64,000 nt of DNA from Mesorhizobium shangrilense (GTDB lineage: Bacteria > Pseudomonadota > Alphaproteobacteria > Rhizobiales > Rhizobiaceae), in contig NZ_JAQGPN010000001.1 in the NCBI RefSeq assembly GCF_028826155.1, forward strand, positions 928,501-992,500. Reading direction: 5' to 3'. Below the pieces are notes generated by a model. It saw nothing but the letters and a program-made list of their open reading frames with translations, searched no databases and had not been told where the DNA came from. Of the stretch, positions 12,445-21,218 are shown piece after piece. The translations under genes were made by a program, and so were the position numbers. The number at the start of each line of letters is the position of its first letter. Within the stretch, counting starts at the first letter, position 1.

Positions 12445-13196
12445 TGACGGCCGGCGCATCCGACAGGGACGAGCAGCCAGGCGTCTTCCTGCCGCGCGAC
12501 AGGAGCGTCCATCCGCCGGCGCTGACGCCCGGCTATCGCAGCACGATGCTGCGCTCCCCACGGCAGCCGTTGCTGTCGCTCGGCGGCACCCTCTCAGAGA
12601 TGACCGGTCCGGTGTTCGGCCACTCCATCCTCGGTGACCTCGACGGCGACCTTACCCGCAACTTCGCCCGCCCCGGCGAATCGACCATCGGCGAGCGCAT
12701 CATCGTTCATGGCCGGGTGCTCGACGAGGACGGACGACCGGTGCCGAGCGCGCTGCTGGAGGTGTGGCAGGCCAATGCCGGGGGCCGCTATCGTCACAAG
12801 CGCGAGGGCTACCTCGCGCCGCTCGACCCGAACTTCGGCGGATGCGGGCGCGTCATCACCGCCGAGGACGGAAGCTACACCTTCCGCACCATCAAGCCCG
12901 GCCCGTACCCCTGGCCGAACGGCCCGAACGACTGGCGTCCGGCACACATCCATTTCTCGGTGTTCGGTCATGGGTTCGCCCAGCGCCTGATCACCCAGAT
13001 GTACTTCGAGGGCGACCCGCTGATCTGGCGCTGCCCGATCGTCGCCAGCATTCCCGACAAGTCGGCCATCGAGCGTCTCGTCGCGCTGCTCGACATGGAC
13101 AACACGGTCCCCTTCGACGCGCGTGCCTACAGGTTCGACATCGTGCTGCGCGGCCGCGGCTCCACGCTGTTCGAGAACCGGCTGGAGGGCAACTGA
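12444..13196 (+). CDS. pcaH: Protocatechuate 3,4-dioxygenase beta subunit
   Basis: 250 residues. With PcaG it opens the ring of protocatechuate by intradiol cleavage to 3-carboxymuconate. All four non-haem iron(III) ligands are visible: Tyr116 (GGRYRHK), Tyr155 (PGPYPW), His168 and His170 (AHIHFS). It starts at the TGATG junction with pcaC and ends in an equal junction with pcaG, so translation is coupled through the operon. Confidence 0.96.
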   Translation: MTAGASDRDEQPGVFLPRDRSVHPPALTPGYRSTMLRSPRQPLLSLGGTLSEMTGPVFGHSILGDLDGDLTRNFARPGESTIGERIIVHGRVLDEDGRPVPSALLEVWQANAGGRYRHKREGYLAPLDPNFGGCGRVITAEDGSYTFRTIKPGPYPWPNGPNDWRPAHIHFSVFGHGFAQRLITQMYFEGDPLIWRCPIVASIPDKSAIERLVALLDMDNTVPFDARAYRFDIVLRGRGSTLFENRLEGN

Positions 13197-13810
13197 TGAC
13201 GGACCGTCCCGAGCGGTTGCACGAGACTGCCTCCCAGACGGCTGGGCCCTACGTGCATATCGGGCTGATGCCCAATTCCTGCGGTATCCCGGGTATCTAT
13301 CCCGTGGACCTCGGAGCTTCGCTTGTCGACGCCGAAACGGTTGGCGAACGCATCACGGTGCGCGGCAGGGTGATCGACGGCGGCGATCAGACCGTGACCG
13401 ACGCGGTCGTGGAGATATGGCAGGCGGATGCGAACGGCTTCTACCCGAGCCCGGTTGAGACGCGAGGAACTGCCGATCCCCATTTCGCCGGCTGGGGGCG
13501 CTCCGCGACGGACCCGGAGACCGGCGTCTTCGCCTTCGACACCGTCAAGCCCGGGCGCGTCCACCACTCCGACGGCACGCTGATGGCGCCCCACATCTCG
13601 GTCTGGATCGTCGCGCGCGGCATCAATCTCGGGCTGCAGACCCGCATCTACTTTGCCGACGAAGCATCGGCTAATGCCGAGGATCCCTTGCTCGCTCGCA
13701 TCGAACCGCCCGAGCGTGCCAAAACGTTGATCGCATCGCGCCAGGGTTCGGTCTATAGCTTCGACATCCGCCTGCAAGGCGACGGGGAAACGGTGTTCCT
13801 CGACATGTGA
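13196..13810 (+). CDS. pcaG: Protocatechuate 3,4-dioxygenase alpha subunit
   Basis: 204 residues with the same intradiol dioxygenase fold as PcaH but without the iron ligands, as expected for the structural alpha subunit. Landmarks are ETASQTAGPYVHIGL, EIWQADANGFY and a tail ending in RLQGDGETVFLDM. It starts on the TGATG overlap with pcaH and completes the active heteromer. Confidence 0.95.
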   Translation: MTDRPERLHETASQTAGPYVHIGLMPNSCGIPGIYPVDLGASLVDAETVGERITVRGRVIDGGDQTVTDAVVEIWQADANGFYPSPVETRGTADPHFAGWGRSATDPETGVFAFDTVKPGRVHHSDGTLMAPHISVWIVARGINLGLQTRIYFADEASANAEDPLLARIEPPERAKTLIASRQGSVYSFDIRLQGDGETVFLDM

Positions 13811-13846
13811 CGGGAGGGCGTGGATGGCATCTGGCGAGCGATCTCC

Positions 13847-14929
13847 ATGGGACGGGTCGCGGCAGTGACGTTCTCCGCCTTCGACCACCTGCTGCTCGGC
13901 GGCCTCCTTGGTGACGAGGAGATCGCGGGATATTTTGCGGCCGAGGCCGAGATCAGCTCCATGCTTGCCTTCGAGGTGGCGCTCGCCGAGGCGGAGGCGG
14001 CATGCGGCATCATCCCCAAGTCGGCAGCCGAGGCGATCAGCGCTGCGGCCGCCGCCTTCTCCCCCGACATGGACGCAATGCGGCGCGCCACGTCCGTCGA
14101 CGGCGTGACCGTGCCGGAGTTCGTCCGGCAGCTGCGCCGGGCGGTCGGCGGCGAGGCCGCGCAGCATGTCCATTTCGGCGCCACCAGCCAGGACGTCATC
14201 GACACCGGCCTGATGCTGCGGCTCGTTCCCGTCCTCAACATTCTCCGGAACCGGCTGTCGATCCTTCTCGCCGTGCTGCAGCAGGTCGAGACGCGCTTCG
14301 GCGCCAATGTGCTGACCGGACACACCCGCATGCAGCCTGCCATCCCGATCTCGGCGGCCGATCGCATACGCGCGTGGCGCGAGCCGCTCGTCGACGAGGC
14401 GGAACGGCTCGCGGCGTGGATCGCCGACCGCGCCGCCATCCAGTTCGGCGGTGCTGCCGGAACACTCGAAAAACTCGGCGACAAGGCGGCGGCCGTCCGC
14501 GCCGGGCTGGCGGAAAGGCTCGGGCTTGCCGACGCGCCGCAATGGCATAGCCAGCGTGCGCGCCTGGTGGATCTTGCGAACGTGCTGTCGATGATCACGG
14601 GCGGCCTCGGCAAGTTCGGGCAGGATGTCGCCCTGTTGGCGCAGGGCGGCAGCGAGATCGCGCTTGCCGGCGGCGGCGGCTCGTCGGCCATGCCGCACAA
14701 GCAGAACCCGGTTGCCGCCGAGACGCTGGCCGCGCTGGCGCGCTTCAATGCGACCCAGTCGTCGGCCATGCACCATGCGCTCGTTCACGAGCAGGAGCGC
14801 TCGGGCGCGGCATGGATGCTGGAATGGATGGTGCTGCCGCAGATGGTCTGCGCGACGGCGGCGGCGCTGCGCCACGGCGTCGAGCTCGCGGGCAGCATCC
14901 GACGCCTTGGAAAGAGCGATGATGCATAA
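13847..14929 (+). CDS. pcaB: 3-carboxy-cis,cis-muconate cycloisomerase
   Basis: About 360 residues of the fumarase/aspartase superfamily. It lactonises 3-carboxymuconate to 4-carboxymuconolactone. The superfamily loop GSSAMPHKQNPVAAE and the block HFGATSQDVIDTGLMLR are intact. The start is uncertain: ATG 13847 is used here, GTG 13820 lies only two bases behind GGGAGG, and GTG 13865 would begin just before the conserved FSAFDHLLL. The stop codon lies within the palindrome at 14923-14944. It is the last gene of pcaCHGB; its product still needs PcaC, then PcaD, which is not here. Confidence 0.92.
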   Translation: MGRVAAVTFSAFDHLLLGGLLGDEEIAGYFAAEAEISSMLAFEVALAEAEAACGIIPKSAAEAISAAAAAFSPDMDAMRRATSVDGVTVPEFVRQLRRAVGGEAAQHVHFGATSQDVIDTGLMLRLVPVLNILRNRLSILLAVLQQVETRFGANVLTGHTRMQPAIPISAADRIRAWREPLVDEAERLAAWIADRAAIQFGGAAGTLEKLGDKAAAVRAGLAERLGLADAPQWHSQRARLVDLANVLSMITGGLGKFGQDVALLAQGGSEIALAGGGGSSAMPHKQNPVAAETLAALARFNATQSSAMHHALVHEQERSGAAWMLEWMVLPQMVCATAAALRHGVELAGSIRRLGKSDDA

Positions 14930-14974
14930 TCCCGGGATTATGCAAACGCCCCCGGATTTCATTTTTGCATTACC
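14923..14974 (+). promoter_or_regulatory. Perfect 22-base palindrome, PcaQ-like operator of the importer operon
   Basis: Arms TGCATAATCCC and GGGATTATGCA form a perfect palindrome at 14923-14944. Its core, ATAATC-CCGG-GATTAT (14926-14941), has the same 6-4-6 layout as the PcaQ box. TCATTTTTGCATTACC starts 17 bases after the core (14959), exactly as TCATTTTACTTAACC does before pobA and pcaC. It overlaps the pcaB stop codon and precedes pcaM by about 100 bases. A second role as a hairpin at the end of pcaB is possible. Confidence 0.65.
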
Positions 14975-15046
14975 GAACGGTATGGCAAGGTTCGCAACCG
15001 GCTGTGGTTTTCCTGGGGAGGAAGCGACGCGGCCAAGGGAGGTAAC

Positions 15047-16219
15047 ATGAAACGTCTGCTGCTGGCCGCATGCGCGGCCCTGGCGCTCAGCGCCGCTGCC
15101 CAGGCCGACACGGTGAAGGTCGGGGTGATCGGACCGTTTTCGGGACCGTTCGCCCTGCAGGGCAAGAACTTCAAGGCGGGCATCGACGCCTACATGGCGA
15201 TGCACGGCGCAACGGTGGGCGACGACACCGTCGAGATCATCTACCGCGACATCCCTGCGGCCGACCCGGCGCAGTCGAAGGCGCTCGCGCAGGAGCTGGT
15301 CGTCAAGGAAGGCGTGCAGTATCTCGCCGGCTTCTATTTCACCCCTGACGCGATGGCGGCCGCGCCGCTGCTCGAGCAGGCCAACGTGCCCATGGTGGTG
15401 ATGAACGCGGCGACGTCCGCCATCGTGACCAAGAGCCCGTTCGTCGTGCGCACCTCCTTCACCATCTGGCAGAACGCCTCGCCGATGGCCCAGGTGGCTT
15501 TCGAGGGCGGAGCCAAGAAGATCATCACCGTTGTCAGCGACTACGCGCCCGGCCACGACGCCGAGGCCGCGTTCAAAGCGGGCTTCGAGAAGGCCGGCGG
15601 CGCGATCGTCGAATCGATCCGCATGCCGATGTCGACCAACGACTTCGCCCCGATCATGCAGCGCATCAAGGATTCCGGCGCGGAGGGCGTGTTCGCGTTC
15701 CTGCCTTCGGGCCCGCCGACGCTCGGCTTCGTCAAGGCCTACAACGAGAACGGGCTGAAGGACGCCGGGATCAAGTTCTTCGCGACGGGTGACCTGACGC
15801 AGGAATCCGACCTGCCGGCGTTGGGCGACAGCGCGGTCGGCCTACAGACGACCTTCCACTATGCCGTGTCGCACGACTCGCCCGAGAATAAGGCCTTCGT
15901 CGAGGCGGCCCAGAAGGCGATCGGCAACCCCGCCGAACTGTCGTTCCCGTCGGTCGGCGCGTTCGACGGCATGCACGTGATCTACAAGATGATCGAGGCG
16001 ACCGGCGGCGCGCAGGACGCGCAGAAGGCGGTCGATGCCGTCAAGGGCCTCGCCTGGACGAGCCCACGCGGCCCCGTGTCGATCGATCCGGAGACCCGGC
16101 ACATCGTCGAGAACGTCTACCTGCGGGAGGTCGCCAAGGCCGAGGACGGCACCTACTACAACAAGGAGATCCGGACCTTCGAGAAGCAGGGAGATCCTGG
16201 ACTGGCGGCTGCCAAGTAG
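15047..16219 (+). CDS. pcaM: LIV-type ABC transporter substrate-binding protein, probable protocatechuate receptor
   Basis: 390 residues; signal peptide residues 1-21 (ALSAAAQA-D), then a type I periplasmic binding fold of the Leu/Ile/Val-binding family (VGVIGPFSGPFALQG; IITVVSDYAPGHDAEAAF). Members of this family in rhizobia bind aromatic acids, and a PcaQ-controlled LIV-type system (pcaMNVWX) imports protocatechuate in Sinorhizobium. Its place among pca genes and the PcaQ-like operator upstream support the same role. ATG 15047 follows GGGAGG. The 292-base gap after it probably allows higher expression of the binding protein. Confidence 0.82.
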   Translation: MKRLLLAACAALALSAAAQADTVKVGVIGPFSGPFALQGKNFKAGIDAYMAMHGATVGDDTVEIIYRDIPAADPAQSKALAQELVVKEGVQYLAGFYFTPDAMAAAPLLEQANVPMVVMNAATSAIVTKSPFVVRTSFTIWQNASPMAQVAFEGGAKKIITVVSDYAPGHDAEAAFKAGFEKAGGAIVESIRMPMSTNDFAPIMQRIKDSGAEGVFAFLPSGPPTLGFVKAYNENGLKDAGIKFFATGDLTQESDLPALGDSAVGLQTTFHYAVSHDSPENKAFVEAAQKAIGNPAELSFPSVGAFDGMHVIYKMIEATGGAQDAQKAVDAVKGLAWTSPRGPVSIDPETRHIVENVYLREVAKAEDGTYYNKEIRTFEKQGDPGLAAAK

Positions 16220-16511
16220 GCAGGCGCGGCTGACAGGCCGGGGACTGCATCCGCAGCACCGGCCAGCACGCGCGAACGCAAAGCCCGTTCCGCCCAGGGA
16301 TTGGTTTCAGTTGCCCAGTGGGGGGCGCATGCCGGCTGCGTGAGCCAGGAGCAACCTGGCCGCGCAGAGCCGGCAAGGCAATTGCGAGACCGCGCTCCAG
16401 GTCGCACGACGGAGGAGAGAGACCGGACAGGCCCGCTTCAATGACCTCCAGCGCTTCACTTCCCGCTCACAGCGCGTAGAGTACCAGTCCGGATCCTAGG
16501 CAGCCCGAACC
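16220..16511. other. 292-base intergenic gap within the importer operon
   Basis: No conserved reading frame, RNA gene or strong terminator was seen between the binding protein and permease genes. The region is GC-rich and carries no copy of the mosaic repeats found elsewhere. Confidence 0.5.
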
Positions 16512-17375
16512 ATGCAAACCATCTTGAGCGTCGCGGTCGATGCGCTTGCCTACGGGATGGTGCTGTTCGTTATCTCCATCGGCCTGTCGGTCACGATGGG
16601 CCTGATGCGCGTCGTCAATCTGGCCCATGGCGCGTTCGCCATGATCGGCGGCTACATCGCATCCTATGCGGCCCAGTCGCTGGGCCTCGGCTATGCCGTC
16701 GCGGTCCTGCTCGCCGTCTTCGGCACCATTGCCATCGCGATACCTATCGAGCGCTTCCTCTACCGCCGCATCTACGGCGCGCCTGAATTGACGCAGGTGC
16801 TGATGACCATCGGCATCACCTTCTGCGTTATCGGCATCGCCAACTATGTCTTCGGCCCGACGCTGAAAACCATTCCGCTGCCGCAGGAGCTGCGGGGCTC
16901 CGTCGACCTCGGCTTCCGATCGATCGGCGCGCACCGGGTCTTCGCCATCCTGTGCGGACTCGGCGTTGCGGCGGTGCTTTGGTACGCGATCGAGCGGACG
17001 GCCTTCGGCGTGAAGCTCAGGGCTTCGGTCGACAACGCCGCCATGGCGGCGGCGCTCGGCGTGCGCACCGAGATCGTCTATGCAGTAAGCTTCGCCGCAG
17101 CCGTCGGCCTCGCCGCGTTCGGCGGCGTCATCGGGGCCGAGCTGCTGCCGGTCGAGCCGTATTATGCGCTCCGCTACATGGTGACGTTCCTGGTCGTCGT
17201 CTCGGTCGGCGGGGCCGGCTCCATTCCCGGCGCGCTCGTCGCATGCCTGCTGCTCGGCGGCATCGATACGGCCGGACGCTACCTGATGCCCGAGTTCGGC
17301 GAGTTCTTCTTCTATCTCGCCGTGATCGCAATCGTCTGGGTGTTCCCGCGCGGCCTCGCCGGGAGGGCCGGCTGA
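16512..17375 (+). CDS. pcaN: LIV-type ABC transporter permease (LivH-like)
   Basis: 287 residues, about eight membrane segments, LivH family: GMVLFVISIGLSVTMGLMRVVNLAHGAF and a C-terminal block GGAGSIPGALVACLLLGG. It forms the inner-membrane pore with the next gene product. Overlap TGATG with that gene indicates coupling. The symbol follows the presumed orthology to the protocatechuate importer. Confidence 0.85.
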   Translation: MQTILSVAVDALAYGMVLFVISIGLSVTMGLMRVVNLAHGAFAMIGGYIASYAAQSLGLGYAVAVLLAVFGTIAIAIPIERFLYRRIYGAPELTQVLMTIGITFCVIGIANYVFGPTLKTIPLPQELRGSVDLGFRSIGAHRVFAILCGLGVAAVLWYAIERTAFGVKLRASVDNAAMAAALGVRTEIVYAVSFAAAVGLAAFGGVIGAELLPVEPYYALRYMVTFLVVVSVGGAGSIPGALVACLLLGGIDTAGRYLMPEFGEFFFYLAVIAIVWVFPRGLAGRAG

Positions 17376-18379
17376 TGGCAGTGGCTTCCGAAGAGGATCG
17401 TCTCGCCGCCTCCGCCCGCGCGGGCGGGCTGCGCGGCGGCGTCATCGGCCTCGCCCTGATCCTGGCCCTTGCCGTGGCGGGCTACTTCCTGTTCCCCAAC
17501 AACCTCGCGCTGCTGACGCGCATCGTGGCCATCGCGCTGCTGGTCCTCTCGCTCGACCTGGTGACCGGCTATTGCGGCGTCGCGACGCTCGGGCACGCCG
17601 CCCTCTTCGGCGCGGGTGCCTATGCCGCCGGAATAGGCGCGGCCCATTTCGGCATCACCGACCCGCTGCTGATGACGCTCGCCGGCATCGTCGGCGGCGC
17701 CGTGGCGGGCCTGGTCAGCGGCGTCGTCATCCTGCGCGCCCACGGGCTTCCGCAGCTGGTGCTGTCGATCGCCCTGATCCACCTCTTCCATGAACTCGCC
17801 AACAAGACCACGTCGTGGACGGGCGGCAGCGACGGCCTTGCCGGGATCACGCCCGATCCGCTGCTCGGCATGTTCGCCTTCGACCTATGGGGCCGCACCG
17901 CCTATTGGTACGGCATCGCGCTGCTGGTGCTCGTCTTCGTGCTGCTGCGCATCCTTGTGCGGTCGCCGTTCGGCATGCTGTGCCGCGGCATCCGGGAAGA
18001 CGCGCTCCGGGTGCGCGCGATCGGGGCGTCGCCGCACGCGGCGCTGATGAAGATGTACGTCATCTCGGGGGCTGTGGCCGGAGCTGGCGGGGCGCTCAGC
18101 GCGATCTCGACGCAGGTCGTCGGGCTGGACAGCCTGTCCTTCACCCTCTCGGCCGAGGCACTCGTGATGCTTGTCCTGGGCGGAACCGGCTCCCTCTACG
18201 GCGCGCTCGCCGGCACCGTCATCTTCATGCTGTTCGAGGATTTCGTTTCGGCAGCGAATCCTTTCCACTGGCTGACTTTGGTCGGCGCGCTGTTGATCCT
18301 GGTCGTGCTCTTCGCTCCCAAGGGCCTCTACGGCACGGCCGCCGAACTCATCTCGCGCCGCAAGGAGGCCCGCGGATGA
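17375..18379 (+). CDS. pcaV: LIV-type ABC transporter permease (LivM-like)
   Basis: 334 residues with about ten membrane segments. LivM family markers are LDLVTGYCGVATLGHAALFG and the cytoplasmic loop CRGIREDALRVRAIG. It starts at the TGATG junction with the previous permease and ends overlapping the ATPase gene by four bases. It is the partner half-channel of the putative protocatechuate importer. Confidence 0.85.
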   Translation: MAVASEEDRLAASARAGGLRGGVIGLALILALAVAGYFLFPNNLALLTRIVAIALLVLSLDLVTGYCGVATLGHAALFGAGAYAAGIGAAHFGITDPLLMTLAGIVGGAVAGLVSGVVILRAHGLPQLVLSIALIHLFHELANKTTSWTGGSDGLAGITPDPLLGMFAFDLWGRTAYWYGIALLVLVFVLLRILVRSPFGMLCRGIREDALRVRAIGASPHAALMKMYVISGAVAGAGGALSAISTQVVGLDSLSFTLSAEALVMLVLGGTGSLYGALAGTVIFMLFEDFVSAANPFHWLTLVGALLILVVLFAPKGLYGTAAELISRRKEARG

Positions 18380-19140
18380 GCCCGATCTTCGAGGTCCGCA
18401 AGCTGAACAAGGCCTTCGGCGGGCTGGCGGTGACCCGCGACGTGAGCCTGTCGCTCTCGCCCGGCGACCGGGTGGCCCTGATTGGCCCAAACGGCGCCGG
18501 CAAGACCACCTTCGTCAACATCGTCACCGGAACCCTGAGGCCCGATTCGGGCGAGGTCCTCCTCGGCGGCGAGACCGTTACGAAGGTCGGCCAGGCGGCA
18601 CGCGTCAAGCGCGGCCTGGTACGGTCCTTCCAGGTCACGCGGCTGTTCCACGACATGAGCCCGGCCGAGCATGTCGCCCTGGCGATCCTGCAGCGGGAAG
18701 GCCGTGCGGGACGCATGTTCGGTGATTTCCGGGCAATGCCCGAGGTCATGCAGGAGGCGAACGCGCTCCTGGCGACGCTCGGGCTGGAGGCGCAGGCGCA
18801 CCGGAAGGTGCGCGAGATCGCCTACGGCCAGCAGCGCCTGCTCGAAATCGCGCTCGCGCTGGCGCTGCGGCCGAAGGTGCTGCTGCTCGACGAGCCGGCG
18901 GCAGGCGTCCCGCAGAGCGACACCGCGCGGATCGAGGCTGCCCTTGCGGGCCTGCCGCCCGACCTGGCCGTGCTGATGATCGACCACGACATGGACCTCG
19001 TCTTCCGCTTCGCGAGGCGCGTCGTCGTGCTTGCGGCGGGCGCCGTCATCTTCGACGGCCTGCCGCATGACGTGACGCGCGACCAGCGCGTGCGCGAAGC
19101 CTATTTGGGGAGTTACGCCGGTGCCGGCCGCGCAGCTTGA
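18376..19140 (+). CDS. pcaW: LIV-type ABC transporter ATPase (LivG-like)
   Basis: 254 residues, single ABC domain: Walker A GPNGAGKTT, family block RGLVRSFQVTRLFHDMSP, a variant signature YGQQRLLEIALAL, and Walker B VLLLDEPAAGVP. The signature reads YGQQR rather than SGGQ, which is common for LivG proteins. It starts at ATG 18376 on a four-base overlap and itself overlaps the next ATPase by 20 bases. Confidence 0.88.
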   Translation: MSPIFEVRKLNKAFGGLAVTRDVSLSLSPGDRVALIGPNGAGKTTFVNIVTGTLRPDSGEVLLGGETVTKVGQAARVKRGLVRSFQVTRLFHDMSPAEHVALAILQREGRAGRMFGDFRAMPEVMQEANALLATLGLEAQAHRKVREIAYGQQRLLEIALALALRPKVLLLDEPAAGVPQSDTARIEAALAGLPPDLAVLMIDHDMDLVFRFARRVVVLAAGAVIFDGLPHDVTRDQRVREAYLGSYAGAGRAA

Positions 19141-19837
19141 GGTGACCGATCTCGTCGCCGGCTACGGGCCGACGCGCGTGCTCGACGGCGTGTCCTTCGC
19201 GGCGCCCGCCGGGTCGCGGCTTGCCGTGCTCGGCCGCAACGGCATGGGCAAGACGACGCTCCTGGCGACTTTGGCCGGCCTGACGCGCCGCCTCGAAGGG
19301 TCGATCCGTCTCGGCGACGAGGATTTCACACGGCTGGGCACGGCGGCGCGCGCCTTGAAGGGGCTTGGTTACGTGCCGCAGGCGCGCTGGGTCTTCCCCA
19401 CCCTGACGGTCGAGGAGAACCTGTTCGTCGGACTCAAGGGAAGACCGAAGGGCGCGATCGAGGAAGCATACGCCATGTTCCCCCGGCTGGCGGAGCGTCG
19501 CGCCAATCTCGGGTCACAGCTCTCCGGCGGCGAACAGCAGATGCTGTCGACCGCGCGCTCGATCCTAGGAAGGCCATCGGTGCTTCTGCTCGACGAACCG
19601 CTGGAGGGGCTGGCGCCGGTGATCTGCGAGGAACTGATGGCGGCGTTCTCCCGGCTTGCCGCCACCGGGGAAATGACACTCGTGCTGGTCGAACAGCGCA
19701 TCCAGAGCGCGCTGGATTTCGCGGACCACGTGATCGTGCTGGAGCGCGGACGCATCGCCTGGTCGGGCAAGCCGGCCGAACTGGAGGCAGATCACGCAGC
19801 GGTGGAGCGGCTGCTGGGGGTCGGCGGGCTGCATTGA
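19121..19837 (+). CDS. pcaX: LIV-type ABC transporter ATPase (LivF-like)
   Basis: 238 residues of the LivF family: Walker A GRNGMGKTT, LGYVPQARWVFPTLTVEENL, signature LSGGEQQMLSTAR and Walker B VLLLDEPLEGLAPV. Start is GTG 19121, preceded by TTGGGGAG. Last gene of the importer operon; a long inverted-repeat structure follows before the convergent pcaF. Confidence 0.88.
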   Translation: MPAAQLEVTDLVAGYGPTRVLDGVSFAAPAGSRLAVLGRNGMGKTTLLATLAGLTRRLEGSIRLGDEDFTRLGTAARALKGLGYVPQARWVFPTLTVEENLFVGLKGRPKGAIEEAYAMFPRLAERRANLGSQLSGGEQQMLSTARSILGRPSVLLLDEPLEGLAPVICEELMAAFSRLAATGEMTLVLVEQRIQSALDFADHVIVLERGRIAWSGKPAELEADHAAVERLLGVGGLH

Positions 19838-19849
19838 GGGCGCGGTGCA

Positions 19850-20002
19850 CCCCTCCCCCTTGAGGGGAGGGTGGTCGCGAAGCGGCCGGGTGGGGTGATC
19901 GCGGCAGTGCTCGACCTTTCCCAGCGCCGGCGTGTGGCCGCGGTGACCACACCCGTCCAATCGCCTTTGGCGATTGTTCACCCTCCCCTCAAGGGGGAGG
20001 GG
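19850..20002. terminator. Long inverted-repeat element between convergent operons
   Basis: Two perfectly complementary 22-base arms (19850-19871 and 19981-20002), each itself a CCCCTCCCCCTTGAGGGG-type hairpin, enclose about 109 bases that include the mini-hairpin AATCGCC-TTT-GGCGATT. It fills the space between the 3' ends of the importer operon and pcaF. It can form the same stem from either strand, which fits a two-way terminator or a mobile miniature repeat; function is inferred. Confidence 0.6.
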
Positions 20003-20007
20003 GAAAC

Positions 20008-21216
20008 TCAAACCCTCTCCAACGCCACCGCGATGCCTTGGCCGACGCCGATGCACATGGTGGCGAGCGCCAGCTTAAGGCCGCGCTCCCGCAGCTCCAG
20101 CGCGGCCGTCCCGGTGATGCGCGCGCCTGACATGCCGAGCGGATGGCCGAGCGCAATGGCTCCGCCGTTCGGGTTGACGTGCGCCGCGTCCTCCGCGATG
20201 CCGAGTTCGCGCAGCACCGCGATGCCCTGCGAGGCGAAAGCTTCGTTCAGTTCGACGACGTCGAAGTCCGTCGGCTTAAGCCCGAGCCTGGCGCACAGCT
20301 TCCGGGTGGCCGGCGCCGGGCCGATGCCCATGATGCGCGGCGGCACGCCGGCAGTCGCGCCGCCGAGGATGCGCGCGATCGGGGTCAGGCCGTGCTTGCG
20401 CGCCGCTGCCTCGGAAGCGACGATGAGGGCGGCCGCACCGTCATTGACGCCCGACGCATTGCCCGCGGTCACCGTACCGCCGACCTTCTTGAAAGGCGTG
20501 CCCAGCTTTGCCAGCGCTTCCAGCGTCGTGCCGGCGCGCGGGTGCTCGTCCTTCTCCACGACGATCGCGTCGCCTTTGCGCTGACGGATCGTTACGGAAG
20601 CGATTTCTTTTGCCAGCCGGCCGTTGGCCTGCGCCGCGACGGCCTTCTCCTGGCTGCGGACTGCAAAGGCATCCTGATCCTCGCGGCTGACCGAAAACTC
20701 CTCGGCGACGTTCTCGCCGGTCTCCGGCATGGAGTCGATGCCGTACTGGGCCTTCATCAGCGGATTGACGAAGCGCCAGCCGATGGTGGTGTCGTGGATC
20801 TCCGCGTGACGCGAGAAAGCCGTGTCGGCCTTCGGCATGACGAAGGGCGCGCGGCTCATGGACTCGACGCCGCCCGCCAGCATCAACTCGGCCTCGCCCG
20901 CCTTGATGGCGCGGGCGGCGGCGATCACCGCATCCATGCCCGAGCCGCAGAGCCGGTTGATCGTCGTGCCGGGCACCTCGGTGGGCAGGCCCGCCAGCAG
21001 CAGCGCCATGCGTCCGACATTGCGGTTGTCCTCGCCTGCCTGGTTGGCGCAGCCGAAGATCAGGTCGTCGACGGCGGCCCAGTCGACCGACGCGTTGCGC
21101 TCCATCAGCGCCTTCAGCGGGACGGCCGCAAGATCGTCAGGGCGCACGCTTGACAGGGATCCGCCGAAGCGGCCGATTGGCGTGCGCACATAATCGCAGA
21201 TGAATGCTTCGGTCAT
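20008..21216 (-). CDS. pcaF: 3-oxoadipyl-CoA thiolase
   Basis: 402 residues, thiolase family. It cleaves 3-oxoadipyl-CoA with CoA into succinyl-CoA and acetyl-CoA, the last step of the beta-ketoadipate pathway. Catalytic residues are Cys90 (NRLCGSGMDA), His358 (GHPLGMSGAR) and Cys388 (MCIGVGQG). Position directly after pcaIJ (two bases from pcaJ) separates it from general acetyl-CoA acetyltransferases. Confidence 0.95.
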   Translation of the reverse strand: MTEAFICDYVRTPIGRFGGSLSSVRPDDLAAVPLKALMERNASVDWAAVDDLIFGCANQAGEDNRNVGRMALLLAGLPTEVPGTTINRLCGSGMDAVIAAARAIKAGEAELMLAGGVESMSRAPFVMPKADTAFSRHAEIHDTTIGWRFVNPLMKAQYGIDSMPETGENVAEEFSVSREDQDAFAVRSQEKAVAAQANGRLAKEIASVTIRQRKGDAIVVEKDEHPRAGTTLEALAKLGTPFKKVGGTVTAGNASGVNDGAAALIVASEAAARKHGLTPIARILGGATAGVPPRIMGIGPAPATRKLCARLGLKPTDFDVVELNEAFASQGIAVLRELGIAEDAAHVNPNGGAIALGHPLGMSGARITGTAALELRERGLKLALATMCIGVGQGIAVALERV

Positions 21217-21218
21217 GC

